Shown piece after piece: positions 34,181 to 47,203 of a stretch of 64,000 bases of DNA. Location of the stretch: positions 642,781 through 706,780 of the forward strand of contig WAEK01000023.1 of assembly GCA_011634665.1 (NCBI GenBank). Direction: 5' to 3'. Source of the stretch: Mortierella sp. BCC40632 (Eukaryota; Mortierellomycota; Mortierellomycetes; Mortierellales; Mortierellaceae). Numbering within the stretch: position 1 is the first letter of the stretch; each line of letters opens with the position of its first letter. A program made the translations under genes and the position numbers. The notes under the pieces were generated by a model. It was not told the origin of the DNA and ran no database searches. It saw only the letters and a program-made list of their open reading frames with translations.

Positions 34181-37100
34181 TTATGAATATGAAGGGTTCT
34201 GGACCTGTCCAGGAAGAGTTCCTTCCATTCCCAAGACAAGGCCAGAGGCAGAAGAGGATGGTTGTTGCAATTGTTGTTGTTGGTGTTGTTGATGTTGTTG
34301 ATGTTGTTGCTGTTGCTGTTGGTGGTGATGTTGTTGTTGTTGAGGATGTTGCTGCTGTAATGGCAAGGAGGGTGCAGAAGTCACTGGGACCATTGGAGTA
34401 TGAGGCAAGAATTGGCCCCATTGGAAATATTCATCGAATATCAACGAATTCTGAGGATTCAATAACGGTTGTAAATTCTGTTGTTGTTGTTGAATCTCTT
34501 GTCGTTGTTGTAATGTTCGGATGAGAGACACAGAGTTGGATTGCATGTCTGCAAAAGTATCGTCCGATAACATGAGTGAATGCAAATTGGGGGAAATATT
34601 TCGGTTAGGAGGACTCTTGGTATCGGAACCACCACCACGACCTTGGGCGATAATGGAAGACGTAGTTGAGTTGGTTGGGCTCAAGGCCATGGGGGGTGTC
34701 GCAGACCCTATTGAAAGCGAGCTATTAGCAAGAGGGACGAGAGGTGAAGTCTGTTGTGGTGGATGTGGTTGTTGCTGCTGCTGCATTGGCACTTGTTGCG
34801 GTTGCTGCTGTTGCGGTTGCTGCTGCTGCTGTTGCTGTTGTTGTTGTTGCGGTTGAACAAGAGTGTTGGCAGGCATAGCTCCTGCCATCATTGAATAGGG
34901 CGCAGATGCCGGCGTACTGTTGCGAACAACTGAAGGGTTATTGGCACCGGATCCCTGGAACATCATTGGCGTCAATTGGAATGATGAGGACAAAAAGCTA
35001 ATGTCTGACATGGGGAACGCAAAGTCAAAGATAGAGTCGATGGGTTCCTCACGGTCGGCCTGAGTGTTGCTGTAGCTACTACCATAGACAAGGGGTGAAA
35101 ATCCCATTCCAGACATTGCCGATGCTGCTGGATGAATAGATTGAGCTGAAGTGTGTCTCTGCTGTTGCGATTGCTGTTGTTGTTGGGATAAATCAAAAGA
35201 TGATACGGCTCCACTCGCAGGCCCAAAGGCTAACGATGAACTAGCAGCAGCACGCTGTTGCTGCATTTGAAGCTGTCTCTGTTGGCGTTGGATGTTGGCA
35301 TTTTGAATCACATCAATCGCCTGGGATTCTGCCTCTTGTTTTTTATGCTGTTGAGAATAAATACCCATCAAGTGTTGGTTGAGACCGTCGTTCCCAGCTG
35401 ATACGGGGACTCCAGAAGCACCCGCCCGTGCTTGTACAGATTCAACACCATAATGCTGCAGGACTGGCTGAGAGGAGGGTTGCGTTGGCGGTCTCTGATG
35501 TTGGAGCGGCTGAGAAGGCGGAAGTGGTTGTCGGTTGGCCGATTGAGATTGAGGGTATTGTACAACTGTATGTTGGTACACTGAATTTCCAATAGGCTCC
35601 AATGCCAACCGAAAGCTCGTCGATGACTGCTCAAAGCCTTTCATCGCAGAAGCTTGCTCGAAAGAAGGCATCGAAGAAGCTGTACCAGACAGTCCATTCG
35701 GTTCATTGCTCAGCCTTTCTATAGGCGAGACAGAGTGTGTTCCATGCCCCTGACTATGCGTGTATGTTGCATTCGAGTTGGTCATCCGCGCATGCTTGGA
35801 ATGCCTAGCATCAGCAGAGCTGTCGCTCTCAGTTGGACGTTTTCCATCTGGCCTCTCTGAGGACCCATCCAAGGACTGTTGTTGTCGACTCAGAGTCTCC
35901 TTCCTCAGTTGTTGTTCGGCCTCTAACTTGGCTTTCCATTGTCGTTCGAATTCTTGGTTGATCTCTTGTATCTCTAGTTGGTTCATCAGGTCCTTTCGTT
36001 CCTGATCCTCAGCAATGGCTCCGGAATTTTGTGATTTTTCTGCTCCTGCAGTACCAGAAAGTCGTTTCTTTTCCTGGTTGGCCTCATCAATCACTTGCAT
36101 TTCAGTGGCACGTCTCCAAAGAGCTATCAGACCCGAATCGCTCTTCAGGAATGAGCTAATCGAGGCCAACTTGCTGTTGACAACCATCCGTGGTGCTGTT
36201 TCGTTGAGCTCCGAACCGTTCGAGTTTGAGGCTTTTGAATCGTTTCGACCTCGAGACCTAGGGTCCTTGGCTTGCAATACCCTTATTGCCTCTTCTGTAG
36301 CAGAGTCAACGCGCTGGTCGTGAGGATTGTGTGACACTACTTGGGGTACAATGATGCCACCAGTTGCGGCAGAGGAACTGATTTTGGATTGGATCGAATA
36401 GAGGTCACGAATAATGTAAAAAAACTTGTCGGCCATTGCCCAGTAGGACTTCATGGTCTGGAGAATTTTTACATGGGTGCTCAAGTTTCGGCGTGCCTTG
36501 GCTGCTAGCGTTGCATCTGCTGCAAACGCATTGGTGATATGACTAGTTCAAGTAAGATGGTAAAAACAATAGAAGTAATTGATGAGCAAGCAAAGTCTTT
36601 TGCGTCGGATTTTGTAGTGAGCAAAATTCCAGGCAAGAGAAACCCGACCAGGGTGGAGTCGCTTACATTGTGGCAGTAGTAAAAACAGGGTAAGCAAAAA
36701 ATGACGAAATGTATACGCGTGGAGAAAAGCCTTGGACGCTAACAAATTCGAGAACCTCAGAGACCTTGCTGGCGGCATCAGCACAGCGGGCAGTTGAAGT
36801 TTCAATAAAGTTCGAGTCGATCGGAAAGCTGGCCTTGTCCGCTGCAAGAATCGGTCGGTGAAGTAGCACGACTGATGTATGATAAACAACGGTCATAAAA
36901 ATGATAAGACATCCTTCGTTCTTGACCTTGAGCATCTGAAAATTCTCAGGCGAATACCGTAGATGGGGTGGCACAGACTTGAACCAGGCCTTCAATGCAG
37001 CTTCGATGACTGAAAACTCGGATCCAGGCTCGTTGGGTGGAATAGCCCTCTTTGGCCGGGGTCGGTTGACATACTGAGAAACTCTGCCAAGGATCGCTAG

Positions 37101-38939
37101 GATGCGGACCAAATAGGCAAATGAGCTTAGACAATGCTGGCGTGGGATGGTTCCCGAATCCGAGGATGACTGATCCGTGTTTGTTCTCTTTTCTCCATCG
37201 GCCGTATTTGTCCTGCTGGACTCTGGACTAGCTGCAGGTTGTTTATTGTCAGTCTCTGAAGCCAGGGAACCACGACCAAGATCTTGATCTTCATTTTTCA
37301 CTTTGGGATCCTCCGATCGAGGTGATCGAGCAGACCCTTCTTCATCAAGCATTTCTGTCACGACAGGTGTCGCATCATGCCACGCCTTGTCCTCGCTTGG
37401 TAAGAGAACTTCACAGTCGCGCTCGTCCATCATTCTTGGTCTACCTGACGATGATGAGGCAAGGACATCCATAACAAAACAGGCCCAGAAGGTCCGACGT
37501 CTTGTCTCCCGCATCACCCAGTCTCCTTTCAAGTAGAAGACGGGGCTGCTGTCCTCACGATTCAGTCCCAACTCCTGAGCTTGTCGAATGGCCATTCCTC
37601 CAAACATCCACGCCCTTGGTCCTCTCGCTGCGCCATACTCGTACATGGCGAGGAATAGTAATGCTTGGACGTTCGAGACCGTGGGTACATCAATCGAATC
37701 TACGAGTGTGGCCCTCACGTTGGTGGCAAAGGGTTCTCCTGCTAGGAATGCTGGGGTAGTGATGACATCTGGATGGTCAGAGAATCGAGCGACTCCGGCA
37801 CAGAGCGCATTCAAAAGGTTTGGCGGGACTTTGCCTTCACGATATTGTTTCATGAAGGTGGCTGGATGGATGATGGGAAACTGAAAGTAGACAGAATCAA
37901 AAAAGAGCTTGATAAGGTGCTCCAGAACGTCCTTTCGCGGGATCTCGTCTCGGATGCCATAGAGTGGCTTCTTGGGTCGAGCGGATTGTGATGCAGAGTC
38001 TCCAGGTGGGAGCTTTATATCGAGGTTTACGTCCAACATACAGGACGCGAAGGGCGAGGCCCGTTCCGCATAGTGTGAGAAAACTGAGGTATTTCCGAAG
38101 TACCGAGCCTCGGCCTTTGCGGGATATGACCCCGGCGGGGCGTCGGAGGTGGTGGGTGAAGGAGATCGCGAGCGGGACCGATGCTGGAGAAATCGAGGGT
38201 CAAGTAGCTCAGGGTCGATGCCACCATTTCCTTGCTGAAGCATCTTTTCCATCTTGTCCAGACGTTTCTCAAGAAGCTCGATATATCCCTGGCGTGGTCC
38301 ACGTTTCTTCATTGATGGGAGATAGGTGCATTGTAAGTCGAGTTTGGAGCAGTTGGCGCAGCTAGGTCGGAGACCGTCTGACTCCAGTAAGGATCGTTCC
38401 ATGGCAAAGTGAAGAGTACCAGCGAAAAGAAATGAAAAAGAAAGAGAAAAAAAAAAAAGTCAGGTAGGGACTCAAACCGAGTCAACGGATTTAGAGAGAG
38501 GATATCGTGCAGCAAAGACCTCGCGGTCAGTTGGAGCCTAGGAAATGGGGACGAGGGCCCCTTGGACCGATGAATTACCACACTTGATCTTTTTCTTTCG
38601 GCAAGGATCGCATGCCTGGGTGAGTCGCTTTCGTTTGATGGGAGCCGATGAACCGGCAACAGGAGGCTCGTCGCCTTGGTCTAGGTCTTGGTCCAAGTCA
38701 TCCTCGGGATCCTGGTCGTCGCCTTGTTCATTCTGGTCATTATCTTCCTGGTCATTTTCCTGGTCGTATAATGCTTCGTGGTCGCTGAGGTCTTCATCGT
38801 TAGCATCCTGATAGTCAGTGCCATGGCCGTAGCTATATTGCCCTCGTGGTGTCTTTTGCTGTCTTGACTCGGACGCCTGTGTCTGCGCCCGTCTGCTCGA
38901 AGTAGCCCCCCGGGTGGTGGTCTTTGTTTGCTTGGTCAT
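34181..38939 (-). CDS. Zn(II)2Cys6 fungal transcription factor
   Basis: Three exons (38579-38939, 36667-38377, 34181-36542) in phases 1 and 2 give 1477 residues. The zinc cluster is formed only after splicing: Cys110, 113, 120, 127, 130 and 137 in C-x2-C-x6-C-x6-C-x2-C-x6-C, followed by a linker and a coiled-coil dimer helix (GYIELLEKRLDKMEKML). A fungal_trans regulatory domain covers about 270-510 (LIKLFFDSVYFQFPIIHP; ARGPRAWMFGGMAIRQAQEL; RRTFWACFVMDVL). The first 100 residues are acidic (Asp/Gln repeats), and the last third is polyglutamine-rich, both typical of activation regions. It binds DNA in the nucleus, usually at CGG half-sites. Target genes unknown. It is convergent with the CENP-L-like gene (113 bp between stops) and divergent from the double-BTB gene. 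Confidence 0.93.
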
Positions 38940-39281
38940 GACAGGCTTTCAGACGCCCTTGGGACAGCGCAGGCACAACGGGCAGGGTGGTGGAGGAGGA
39001 AGGGTCGAGCGAGTCTGGACCGATCAGATCAGACAGAGGTCAGAGGAGATGGTCAGGCAGATGGGTGTTGGTAATGGGAGTGAAGGGGAGAGAGAGAGGG
39101 AAAGAGGGAAAGAGAGAGTGAAGAATGGCGAGAACGGCGTACATGGGCCCTTTTTCTTGCTCTCCTCTCTCTCTCTCTCTTTCACTATCCTCTCTCTCTC
39201 TCTCTGTTCTGCACCACATACGCAGTACGCAGCGGCCTCCAAAAGAGCCAGAACCCGTCCACCCAGTCGACTCTCTGCTCC

Positions 39282-39317
<36 letters not shown>

Positions 39318-39873
39318 GTACCCCAGAGTGCCCAGACCAGAGTAAGAACCAACCCCAACGCTCGCGCCAGGCAGCTGAGCCGGCACTAGAGGAGCCGTCT
39401 ATCGCAGTACCGCACACTTTTACAACAGAGACCCACTTTACACCCAGCTCTATACATTGCTCTACTACTAGGCTGCCTGTGGCGATGCGCTTGGTACCTC
39501 GCCTCAGGAAGACAGACACAATGATGTTCATTGGGCAACCAGCGACGCCGCAATGCAACAGGAGTTGAAGGAGAAGAAAGAGAGGAAAAAAAAAAAAAAA
39601 AAAAAAAAAAAAAAGCCACAGAGCATTGGAGAGCAACGCGCAGTGCTTCCAACATATCCTCACTCGCTCACTCATAGCCTGTCTGGTCTGTCCCCACGAC
39701 ACTTTCATCTACATACAACAGTAGTCTCTCAGAGATCCGAACCACGCGCAGGCGCTGCTGCATCGGACTGTATCTTCAAGACGCGATCACCTCTTCATCC
39801 CATTGCTACTGTTCTCCTCACCATCCACCCCATTGAACCCCTCGCCTAGCAGGATCCCTATATAGGAGACATC
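38940..39873. other. Divergent promoter of Zn2Cys6 and double-BTB genes
   Basis: 934 bp with GA/CT tracts (39089-39118, 39166-39205, 39283-39317) and an A-run (39587-39614). It must drive both genes. A TATATAGG lies at 39859-39866, treated separately. No coding frame is supported. Confidence 0.6.
39859..39866 (+). promoter_or_regulatory. TATA-like element right at the BTB start codon
   Basis: TATATAGG ends 7 bases before the ATG at 39874. If used as a TATA box, transcription would begin inside exon 1, past that ATG. It may be fortuitous. Confidence 0.25.
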
Positions 39874-40170
39874 ATGTCGATCTCTCCAGCACCCAGGCCC
39901 TTGCCACCACTCACCTCCCTCAGCCCGGGGTCCTTTTACACCATTGTCGTCTCGGGTGAGAGCTTTGCTGTCACACAGTCTGCGTTAGAGTATGATGCCC
40001 CCAACTTTTTCTCTGAAAGTAAGGTCCCAGCAGAGGAGAGCTAAAAGGATGATGCAGGACTGCGCTGTGCACGGAGGAAAGAGAAGAAGGAAAGAGTACA
40101 ATGGGGTGTACACCTGGGCCCTCTCTGTCCCTCATCTCGTTCAACGTTCCAGTCTAATTCTTTCTTTTTA

Positions 40171-40204
<34 letters not shown>

Positions 40205-40514
40205 TGTGTGTGTCTCTCTCTCTCAACTCAACTCGCCATCGTTGACTTTTTTTCAGTATTCTTCAACCAGGCTCGGGATGAGAGCGCGACCCGTATCCTC
40301 TATGTCAACCGAAACCCAGACGTGTTTCGGGATATCGTCAAGCATATGCAGGGATACTTTTTGGCAGCAAAGGACGAAGTGCATCTCGAGAACTTGATGA
40401 TGGACGCCCATTTCTATGGTCTCAAACGGCTGATTGAGAATCTACGCAAGACAATCTGGAAGTCCTTTTTTTTTTTCAAGACGTGGTAGAAAAAAAACGC
40501 GTAGACCGGCTCTT

Positions 40515-40547
<33 letters not shown>

Positions 40548-40566
40548 CTAAACCATCTCTTGCCTC

Positions 40567-40600
<34 letters not shown>

Positions 40601-41760
40601 TTCTCGGATATAGGTTTATCAATGTCAGAGGCACCGTCTTCAAAGTATCTCGAGAAACGATCCTGAACGACTCGCCCAACTTTTTCAGCATGCTCGCCCC
40701 ATTTGCAGATCGTAACCTGACCCCAACCTTCCTCTGCAGAGATCCCGACATCTTTAAGGATATCCTTAGTCATCTCCAGGGTTACAGTATTCACATTCGT
40801 GACAAAGTACATCGGGACAACCTCCTGAAGGAAGCACGATACTTCAAGCTCAATAACCTCATCTCAAAACTCTCTCTCGGCACCAACCTGATTCACAGTG
40901 GCTTCCCAACTAATCCCGAGGAAAGAATCAAACCAGAAGTGACTATGCTCTTGAAGCATATCAAGGTGAAGCATATTCTGGTCAAGGGAATGCTCGAATT
41001 CACCAAGGAGAAACAACCCAATGTGCGGGCATTCGATGGTCTAGTATCTGGACCGGATGCGGATTCTCCGGATGCCAAGCGACTGAAACGGATCTTTGAG
41101 GACAGTGCTCTGGATGAAGGATCGCCTCCTCTTGGTAGTATCAAGGGCGAAAGTAGTATCCATAGCGGCAAGACCAGCGCTATGAGCAGCCCTGATACCC
41201 AAAACATGAGCAAAGAAAAGATCCAAGAACATAACCGGTCATTAGTTCAATCTTCAGAGATCCAGGACCTACTTTACAAACCCACTCTGGACATTGAGCC
41301 TCTTGTTTTGTTTGTTGAACTCTCGAATATTGAGTTGTTTGCAGTCTGGACTGGATCTGTCAACTCTTCCATGTTGGGCGATCATCATTTGTTTGTCTAT
41401 CGGGATTACGACCTGGCCAACCTCAACAAGATTTGTAAACATTTGGGACTTCAGACATTGACCATGGCAGCCAACGTGGTTCATTTATCGCCTCATCTTT
41501 ACTTTCACCTGGATGGTCAAGCCTACAAGGGACAAGAGGAACTCGAGAACATTATTCGAAAGCTTGCACTTTCCTCCGCCAAAGTCACTCCACCAGGTCG
41601 TGCACTCCGGTTATTTTTGGGAAGGACATTGGTCCGGATGGGATGCAAAGGGGGTCAACTTGCCATGACGATTGTGAAGGCAGAAGGATGGAGTTCTGCC
41701 AAAGAGTACAATGCTTGTCGCAAATACATTAGTGAAGAAATGAAAGATTCATGTCCATAA
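39874..41760 (+). CDS. Protein with two tandem BTB/POZ (T1-type) domains
   Basis: Three exons (39874-40018, 40257-40485, 40614-41760; phases 1 and 2) give 506 residues. The first BTB (exons 1-2, about residues 20-120) reads FYTIVVSGESFAVTQSALEY, then NRNPDVFRDIVKHMQGYF and AHFYGLKRLIENL. The second (about 126-225) reads FINVRGTVFKVSRETILND, then CRDPDIFKDILSHLQGYSIH and ARYFKLNNLI. Both have the T1-like layout of KCTD proteins, which form oligomers and often recruit Cullin-3 (established for the class). The remaining 280 residues are a distinct globular region (LFVELSNIELFAVWTGSVNS; LALSSAKVTPPGRALRLFLG) that I do not recognise. The exon 2 donor is reached through a T-run, which puts a low-complexity FFFFKTW between the domains. 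Confidence 0.85.
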
Positions 41761-41909
41761 TAATAAACTTCATCTTCTCTCTGTCCAAGCGGGGCCAACC
41801 CATAATTTTTTTTTTTTTTTTTTTTTTTCATTGTTTTTAATCCTATTTGAGCATTGAGAATGACTATTGTTGCCTTGACCATCCGGTTTTTTTTTTTTTT
41901 TTTTTTTTT

Positions 41910-44645
41910 TTAGACGGGTATGCTTTCCACTGAAGCCTTTGCCTTTTGCCACGACTCTAGGTTCTATTAGACAAAATCCCACATACACACAAAAAAAAAA
42001 AAAAAAAGTTAGAATTCAAAATAGGAATGTGGCACGGGCAGGACGAGGACATCATCCGTGTTTCTCCCTCTCTCTTTTTTTTTTTTAACCTTTTGACACC
42101 ACTTTTGATGGGCCTTGGCATAGGCAAGGAGAATCTCTCGAAGATCCATAATCTTTGACGTTGGAAACGGTCCAGGTCACTTTGAATAGCCTGAGAAATC
42201 TTGTCCAGATCTGCGTTTGTAGTCGTCAACTGTACTTCCAGCTATTGTGGTTATTATCAAATCCAGAAAAAAAAAAAAAAAAAAAAAAAAAAGAAGCATA
42301 AGCAATAGTCTTTCTTGCTTGAACACCATTTCTGTCCTAAAACCTTTTTCCTTTTCAAAAAAAATCGACTCAGAACCCATACCTGACCGATGGCATCTCG
42401 AGTCTTTCCAATGTTGTTACGTCGCGTCGCCTCAGGGTCCACATCAATGATCCCATGGATTGTATGACTAAGAGCGCTAAAAACATTCAATCGAGTACTC
42501 CGGCGCTTCACAGAGGGTTGGGGATGCATTTGCGCATATGGATTCTGTTGCCCTGACTCAGTCGCAGTAGCAGCAGCAGCAGCAGCAGCACCAGTATCGT
42601 GCGAATGAGATTCGGAGGATGGTTCATCCGAGAATGGCCTGTTAGGATCTGTGGAGCTAATGTCAGCAGTAGAGGCAAAGGATTCGGGTTCATCCGAAAA
42701 GGCGCCTCCTTCACGAGTTGAGCTTTGGTTGGTAGAAGCATCGTCCTGACTGTGTGCCTCTCCTCGAGACGAACTTGTTGGGGAAGCAGCGCTAGCCGAT
42801 CCTGTACGCTCACGATTCAAGGCATTCTCAATTCGTTTGGCTTCGGATTCCATTCTCTCCAAGTTGTCAAGAGAGCTTCGTTTGTTCTCCAACTGATCTG
42901 CGGTGGTGGCTGATTGCATATATTTTTGGTGTCTGAATTTGAGGATTGACTTGATAATGCCGGCATATTGGACATACTCCTGAAGGGGTTCATTGACATT
43001 GATATCCAGAGACTTGATCTATGGTGGCGGATGGATAAAGAGTAATGGGAGGGTGAGCAAACCGTTCGTCCATTGGGTCAAAAAAAAAAAAAAAAAAAAA
43101 AAAGGAATAATATAAAAGGGCAGGGTTGCATACCAAATCAGAAGTGGCGTAAATGCTTGAATCGGCAGCTCGTCCAACCGTCTCGACTGCGTTGACAAGG
43201 GGTTCATCTCCATTAATGTTCAAACTGAATGCATTCAAAGTGGCTCCTAGCTCTGTGTTATCGTTTGCAATGTCTAATTCAGAAGCAAGTCCAATGGGTA
43301 GGGGTGTTAGAGAAATGATACTGGATCTCAAGTTGGACAATAGACTGAGAGAGAGAAAGTGTCATGTCATATACCTCCAAGTCTGCGAACGACTCTCTTT
43401 TGGCTGCGGTCCATGGCTCCTGAAAGTTGATTCGAAAACTTTTGCGTAAACACCTCACTATCAATAAACCTTGGGTCTGGTTGGGGTTCCGGCAAGGCCG
43501 TCGTGGAGGCTCCCTGAACGGGGCCTGGGGAGGGGAGAGACGACTCCGCTGGTGAACTGTCGGAGTGGTCAGAGAGAGGTGTAACAAGTGACAGCGTGGC
43601 GCTCAGCGAGTTCTTGGGCAGGGTTGAGACTGGCGGGCCGTGCAAAAGCTCCGACTAGGGGGGCGAGAAACCAGATGAAAGTTCCTGTTAGGCCAATTGC
43701 AAGTTCACAGGTACACAGAACAGTCCCAATTCACGATCAAGGCTTAGTATGAGCGGTCCCGCCTGCCCCTTCGTTTCCTGACAGAACAGTCTACCTTACC
43801 CAGGACACGTCGGTTTCCAAGAACCGATGAAAGATATGTTCGTGCGAGAGGATTTCGTGTGTTGCAAGTCTGTTCAGGAACTTTTGCAGCAGTCGCTTGC
43901 GTTTCTCAATAATAGCGGCCTCCTCCTTGCTCTTGTTCTGTAAGTTGGCATAGTTGGCTGTAAGCGGAGAGAAGAGGCTTTTCAGTAAGTGCCTGTCGTG
44001 GTGCAGTATCCATTTTTTTTTTTTTTTTTTTTTTTTAAAAAAGTCCTGGCTGGTGGCACTACTTACAAATGGTGTGCTTCTCCGGAATAGGGGGAACAAT
44101 CAACGTTGGGTAAATACGACAAAGTAGCTTTCGCAGTGATTCGAATTCGGAATAGCGTCTCCTGACCTCTGTGCTCTATTTAGCGCAAAAAAAAGGACAG
44201 TGAGAAGAGGTCAGCACCTGGGGTAGTAGGTCTTTTGGTCAAAGAAGGCTAGAGACGACTTGATGTGTAACTAGAAGCCATCAAACTAGCGGAGCCGTTC
44301 ACCTCTTGTTGTAGATGTCGTTTGGGTGACAACTCCATTATGCTGACAGCAAGAGAAAAACAACCACCGCCATTCGAATAAAAAAGGCTGCACATTGGAA
44401 CTTACGCCAGTCCTGATCGTGTAGGCAACAAATGAACTGGCAGAGAGGCCATCAGGCACCTTAGTGTGACTAGTGACCAGAATGGTTGTTGGCTGAAGAA
44501 GAAGAGTGCCAATGCTACAGCAGCGTGTTCCAGGTGCGTCGCGATGAATTGTCGCATATGCCATGTAGGGAGCTCTCTGAGGCATGGGAGCTGGCTGGTG
44601 ATGCTCAACTTCCTCAGTTGCGTCTTCAGAGCGATAGAGCGACAT
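41910..44645 (-). CDS. Sorting nexin Atg20/Snx41-like (PX-BAR)
   Basis: Eight exons: 44406-44645, 44067-44175, 43800-43957, 43375-43654, 43134-43273, 42383-43018, 42090-42241 and 41910-41963. PX domain over exons 1-3: [11 protein letters not shown], then [19 protein letters not shown] and [11 protein letters not shown] (phosphoinositide-binding RRYS), ending [15 protein letters not shown]. The BAR region follows: [39 protein letters not shown], a Ser-rich insertion, and [14 protein letters not shown]. This order matches Atg20/Snx41 (established), which with Snx4 recycles endosomal cargo and supports selective autophagy. Exon 7 is 152 bases and changes frame once at a three-base homopolymer (42154-42156); one more base would make 51 whole codons and restore family sequence. 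The other junctions agree in phase. Start at 44645; a longer in-frame start at 44774 is possible. Confidence 0.85.
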
Positions 44646-45088
44646 GGTGGACTGAACTGAACTGGACTGGACTGATTGATGGATTGACAAGGATGTGTTC
44701 GCGCCCAAAGGACTCAAAAGACTCAAGCTGCGGAGGTTTCCTGTGGTAAAATGACGACGCGGGAGTGATGCCAAGCGCGGTGCAGGTGAACAAGAGTCGA
44801 ACAGCCGTTGTTGATGGATGGACCGCTTTCTTACACGCTACGTACAGGGAGCTCGAGCTGGATTATTAAGTACACGACTGTCTTCTCAGAACAGACTTTC
44901 CCTGCCGCACGAGTGGCACTACCTTGATCACTTTCATATGGCCCGTAACTCTCCCCAACATCTTCAACTCTCATCTCCCCGCCTTCTTCATCATCTTTGC
45001 TTCTTCTTTTCCTTCATCTCAACTCTCCTCTTTGCTCCACATCTCCCTTGACCTTACCACCTCTTGCTACAGTACCTCTCCAAGCACC
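44646..45088. other. Divergent promoter of sorting nexin and aminotransferase genes
   Basis: 443 bp, CT-rich toward the aminotransferase. Several ACTGGACTGG-type short repeats lie at 44650-44680. No TATA box was recognised. Confidence 0.5.
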
Positions 45089-46758
45089 ATGGCCGCTGAA
45101 ACTAACACCACTGTGTGGGACACAAAGACGCAGCAGTTCCATGGCGGTCAAGACTGGAAGTTCCTTGACAACTTTCTTGAGGATTTCTCCGTTACCACAA
45201 ACTGCCTGGGTACTCCTGTGAAGGCTCTTCAGGCTGCCCGCGATGCTGTTAGTACCCTCCAACAGCCTTTATTCGTGTAGCTGACCAGTTTCCTGGATCT
45301 CTTGTCAACCTCAGCTAAACATATGTTTGACCCGTTGCTTTTAGATTGCCACCTGCCACCACTACCCTCCAGCAAACCAGGAGCCTGCAAAGTCTTCTTT
45401 GGCTCAATGGATTTGGCCTAAGCACTGGGAGTCGAACAGGGACCGTCTATTGCTTGGTAACGGTGCCTCCGAGCTCATTGATCTTGTTATCCGATCTGCC
45501 CCGACTGGAACATGGAAGGCTGGTCCATGGGACGTTCAGGTAACGAACTACAACTCCTTTCTCCCTATCCAAAGCCTTTTTATCTATCTCCTTGAGCGGT
45601 TTGTCTCGAGAATGTGGACCCTTGAATGGGGCAAGAAAACCTCCTGGAAGAAGCCCTGGGGATGGAGTTCTCTATTCATGCACAACATCTTTATGATCTG
45701 TGCCCCACAGAATAATTCAATCTCCTATCCATCAACCTTGCGTGATTCTGAGTTCTTTGTCAGAGCCTTTTGTCGACACATGGTGATACTCTTTTATTTT
45801 TTTTCCTCCATCGTACAAAGCAGATCTATTAACCTATCTCCACCTCACCCCGTCTCTACATCTGAACTAACAGTACAAGGAATACCAGCGATCTGCCGAA
45901 ACCAATGGCCGTGATATTCTTTCCCCCTCTGGACAAGAAAAGGCAAACGTTGTCTGCATCGTTAACCCATGCAACCCCACTGGTGACTACAAGTCAGTCG
46001 AGGAGCTCAAGTCGTGGATCTTGGAGAACGTTCAGGACAATGGCGTGGTTGTCATTGGTAAGTTCAATTTTTTTTTGTTACTCGTTTTGAAGAGAGCGAA
46101 AGAGAAACATGACTGCTCGTGAAGGAGACAATGTTCCCATGAGATACTGATACTTTTTTTTTTTTTTTTTTTTTTTTTTTCCTATTTAACAGACGAGTCG
46201 ATGCAGATCTGGGTTGGTCCCCACTTCCGAGAGGATTCGATGACCGCTCAGACCGAGTTCCTGGAAAAGACCTACAAGGAACGCAACATTTCGATCTATG
46301 TCATCCACTCGTGGACCAAGATTTGGTCCTGCACGGGTCTCCGCCTCGGATCTATTGTCTGCCCAACGGTTGGTCACTGTGTAGAGTTGAAGCGTATTCA
46401 GGTGCCATGGAGCGTCAACAGCCCTGCGCTCGCCTTCTTGGACGAAGTTGTCCGCGACACAGAGTACCTTGAGGAGACCTGGAGATTGACCCCAATCTAC
46501 CGTGCTCAGTTGATTGAGCGTCTCACCACCTTGGCGAATGGCAGATCCTGGGAGTATTTCGGTAAGCCATACCTGAGCTGGGTTTGGGCCGATTTGAAGG
46601 ATGAGGAGACAGCAGAGAAGGCTATTGCATTGGCCAAGCAGGCTGGTGTCCCTGTCCGTAGTGGAAAGCCTGGATACGAGAGACCTACCTTTGTTCGTAT
46701 TGCCGTCCGCGAGCCCAAGCAGACGGATGTCCTTCTTAATGCATGGAAGAACATCTAG
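45089..46758 (+). CDS. PLP-dependent class I/II aminotransferase, HisC-like
   Basis: Four exons (45089-45247, 45345-45539, 45874-46057, 46193-46758) give 367 residues, a size typical of histidinol-phosphate-aminotransferase-type enzymes. Visible: LLLGNGASELIDLVIRSAP (PLP phosphate-loop region, about 80-100), NPCNPTGDYKS (about 149-159), DESMQIWVG (180-188, cofactor-ring Asp), and SWTKIWSCTGLRLGS with Lys222 as the Schiff-base lysine and Arg nearby for phosphate. The C-terminal domain ends with RPTFVRIAVREP, holding the substrate-carboxylate Arg. It transfers an amino group between an amino acid and a 2-oxo acid in the cytosol. The start KFLDNFLEDFSVTTNCLG is not the usual HisC N-terminus, so histidine synthesis is not assured; the substrate remains open. 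Confidence 0.88.
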
Positions 46759-46840
46759 AGGAAATAGACCTCATTACTTGTAATATTAAATTCATTTTGA
46801 GAGAAAGCGAAAAAGAGAGAGAGAGAGAGAGAGTGAGAGT

Positions 46841-46886
<46 letters not shown>

Positions 46887-47203
46887 AGAAAAAGAGGCAG
46901 AGTGACCTGGAGAGCCTGTCTACCTGGCCTCGGTGCTCTGGGTTCACTATCTCATGAAAATATGGGAACATCGACAGCCAGTTTTATAAAATAGAAGACG
47001 TTGGACAGAGCGGCTGCTGCAAAGTGTTGACAACGGATCCTCCTTTTTGAAACTGGCTCCTCTCATTGGTCATTGGGGGCGAGGTGAATCTTTTGCCCGC
47101 TGGTGGCTGGAACATTAGCAGATTCAAATAGAGTCACATGGGAGAGAACGAGTGATCTCTCTTTCTCTTTGATCTGCTCAATCCAATCGGTGCACTCGAC
47201 AGC
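46759..47203. other. Spacer with GA microsatellite
   Basis: A GA-rich repeat at about 46814-46883, then ordinary sequence leading to the Rpc17 start. No gene is supported. Confidence 0.6.

Noticed and set aside
38461..38475. Possible tRNA: a B-box-like GGTTTGAGTCC on the minus strand followed by a T-run
   Set aside because: The flanking bases do not form a T-arm stem and no A-box or acceptor stem is present; it lies in the first intron of the Zn2Cys6 gene.
43341..43374. A 30-base intron in the Atg20-like gene with acceptor at CTCTCAG
   Set aside because: Too short and out of phase; the acceptor GAATTAG further on (intron about 98 bases) restores the conserved frame.
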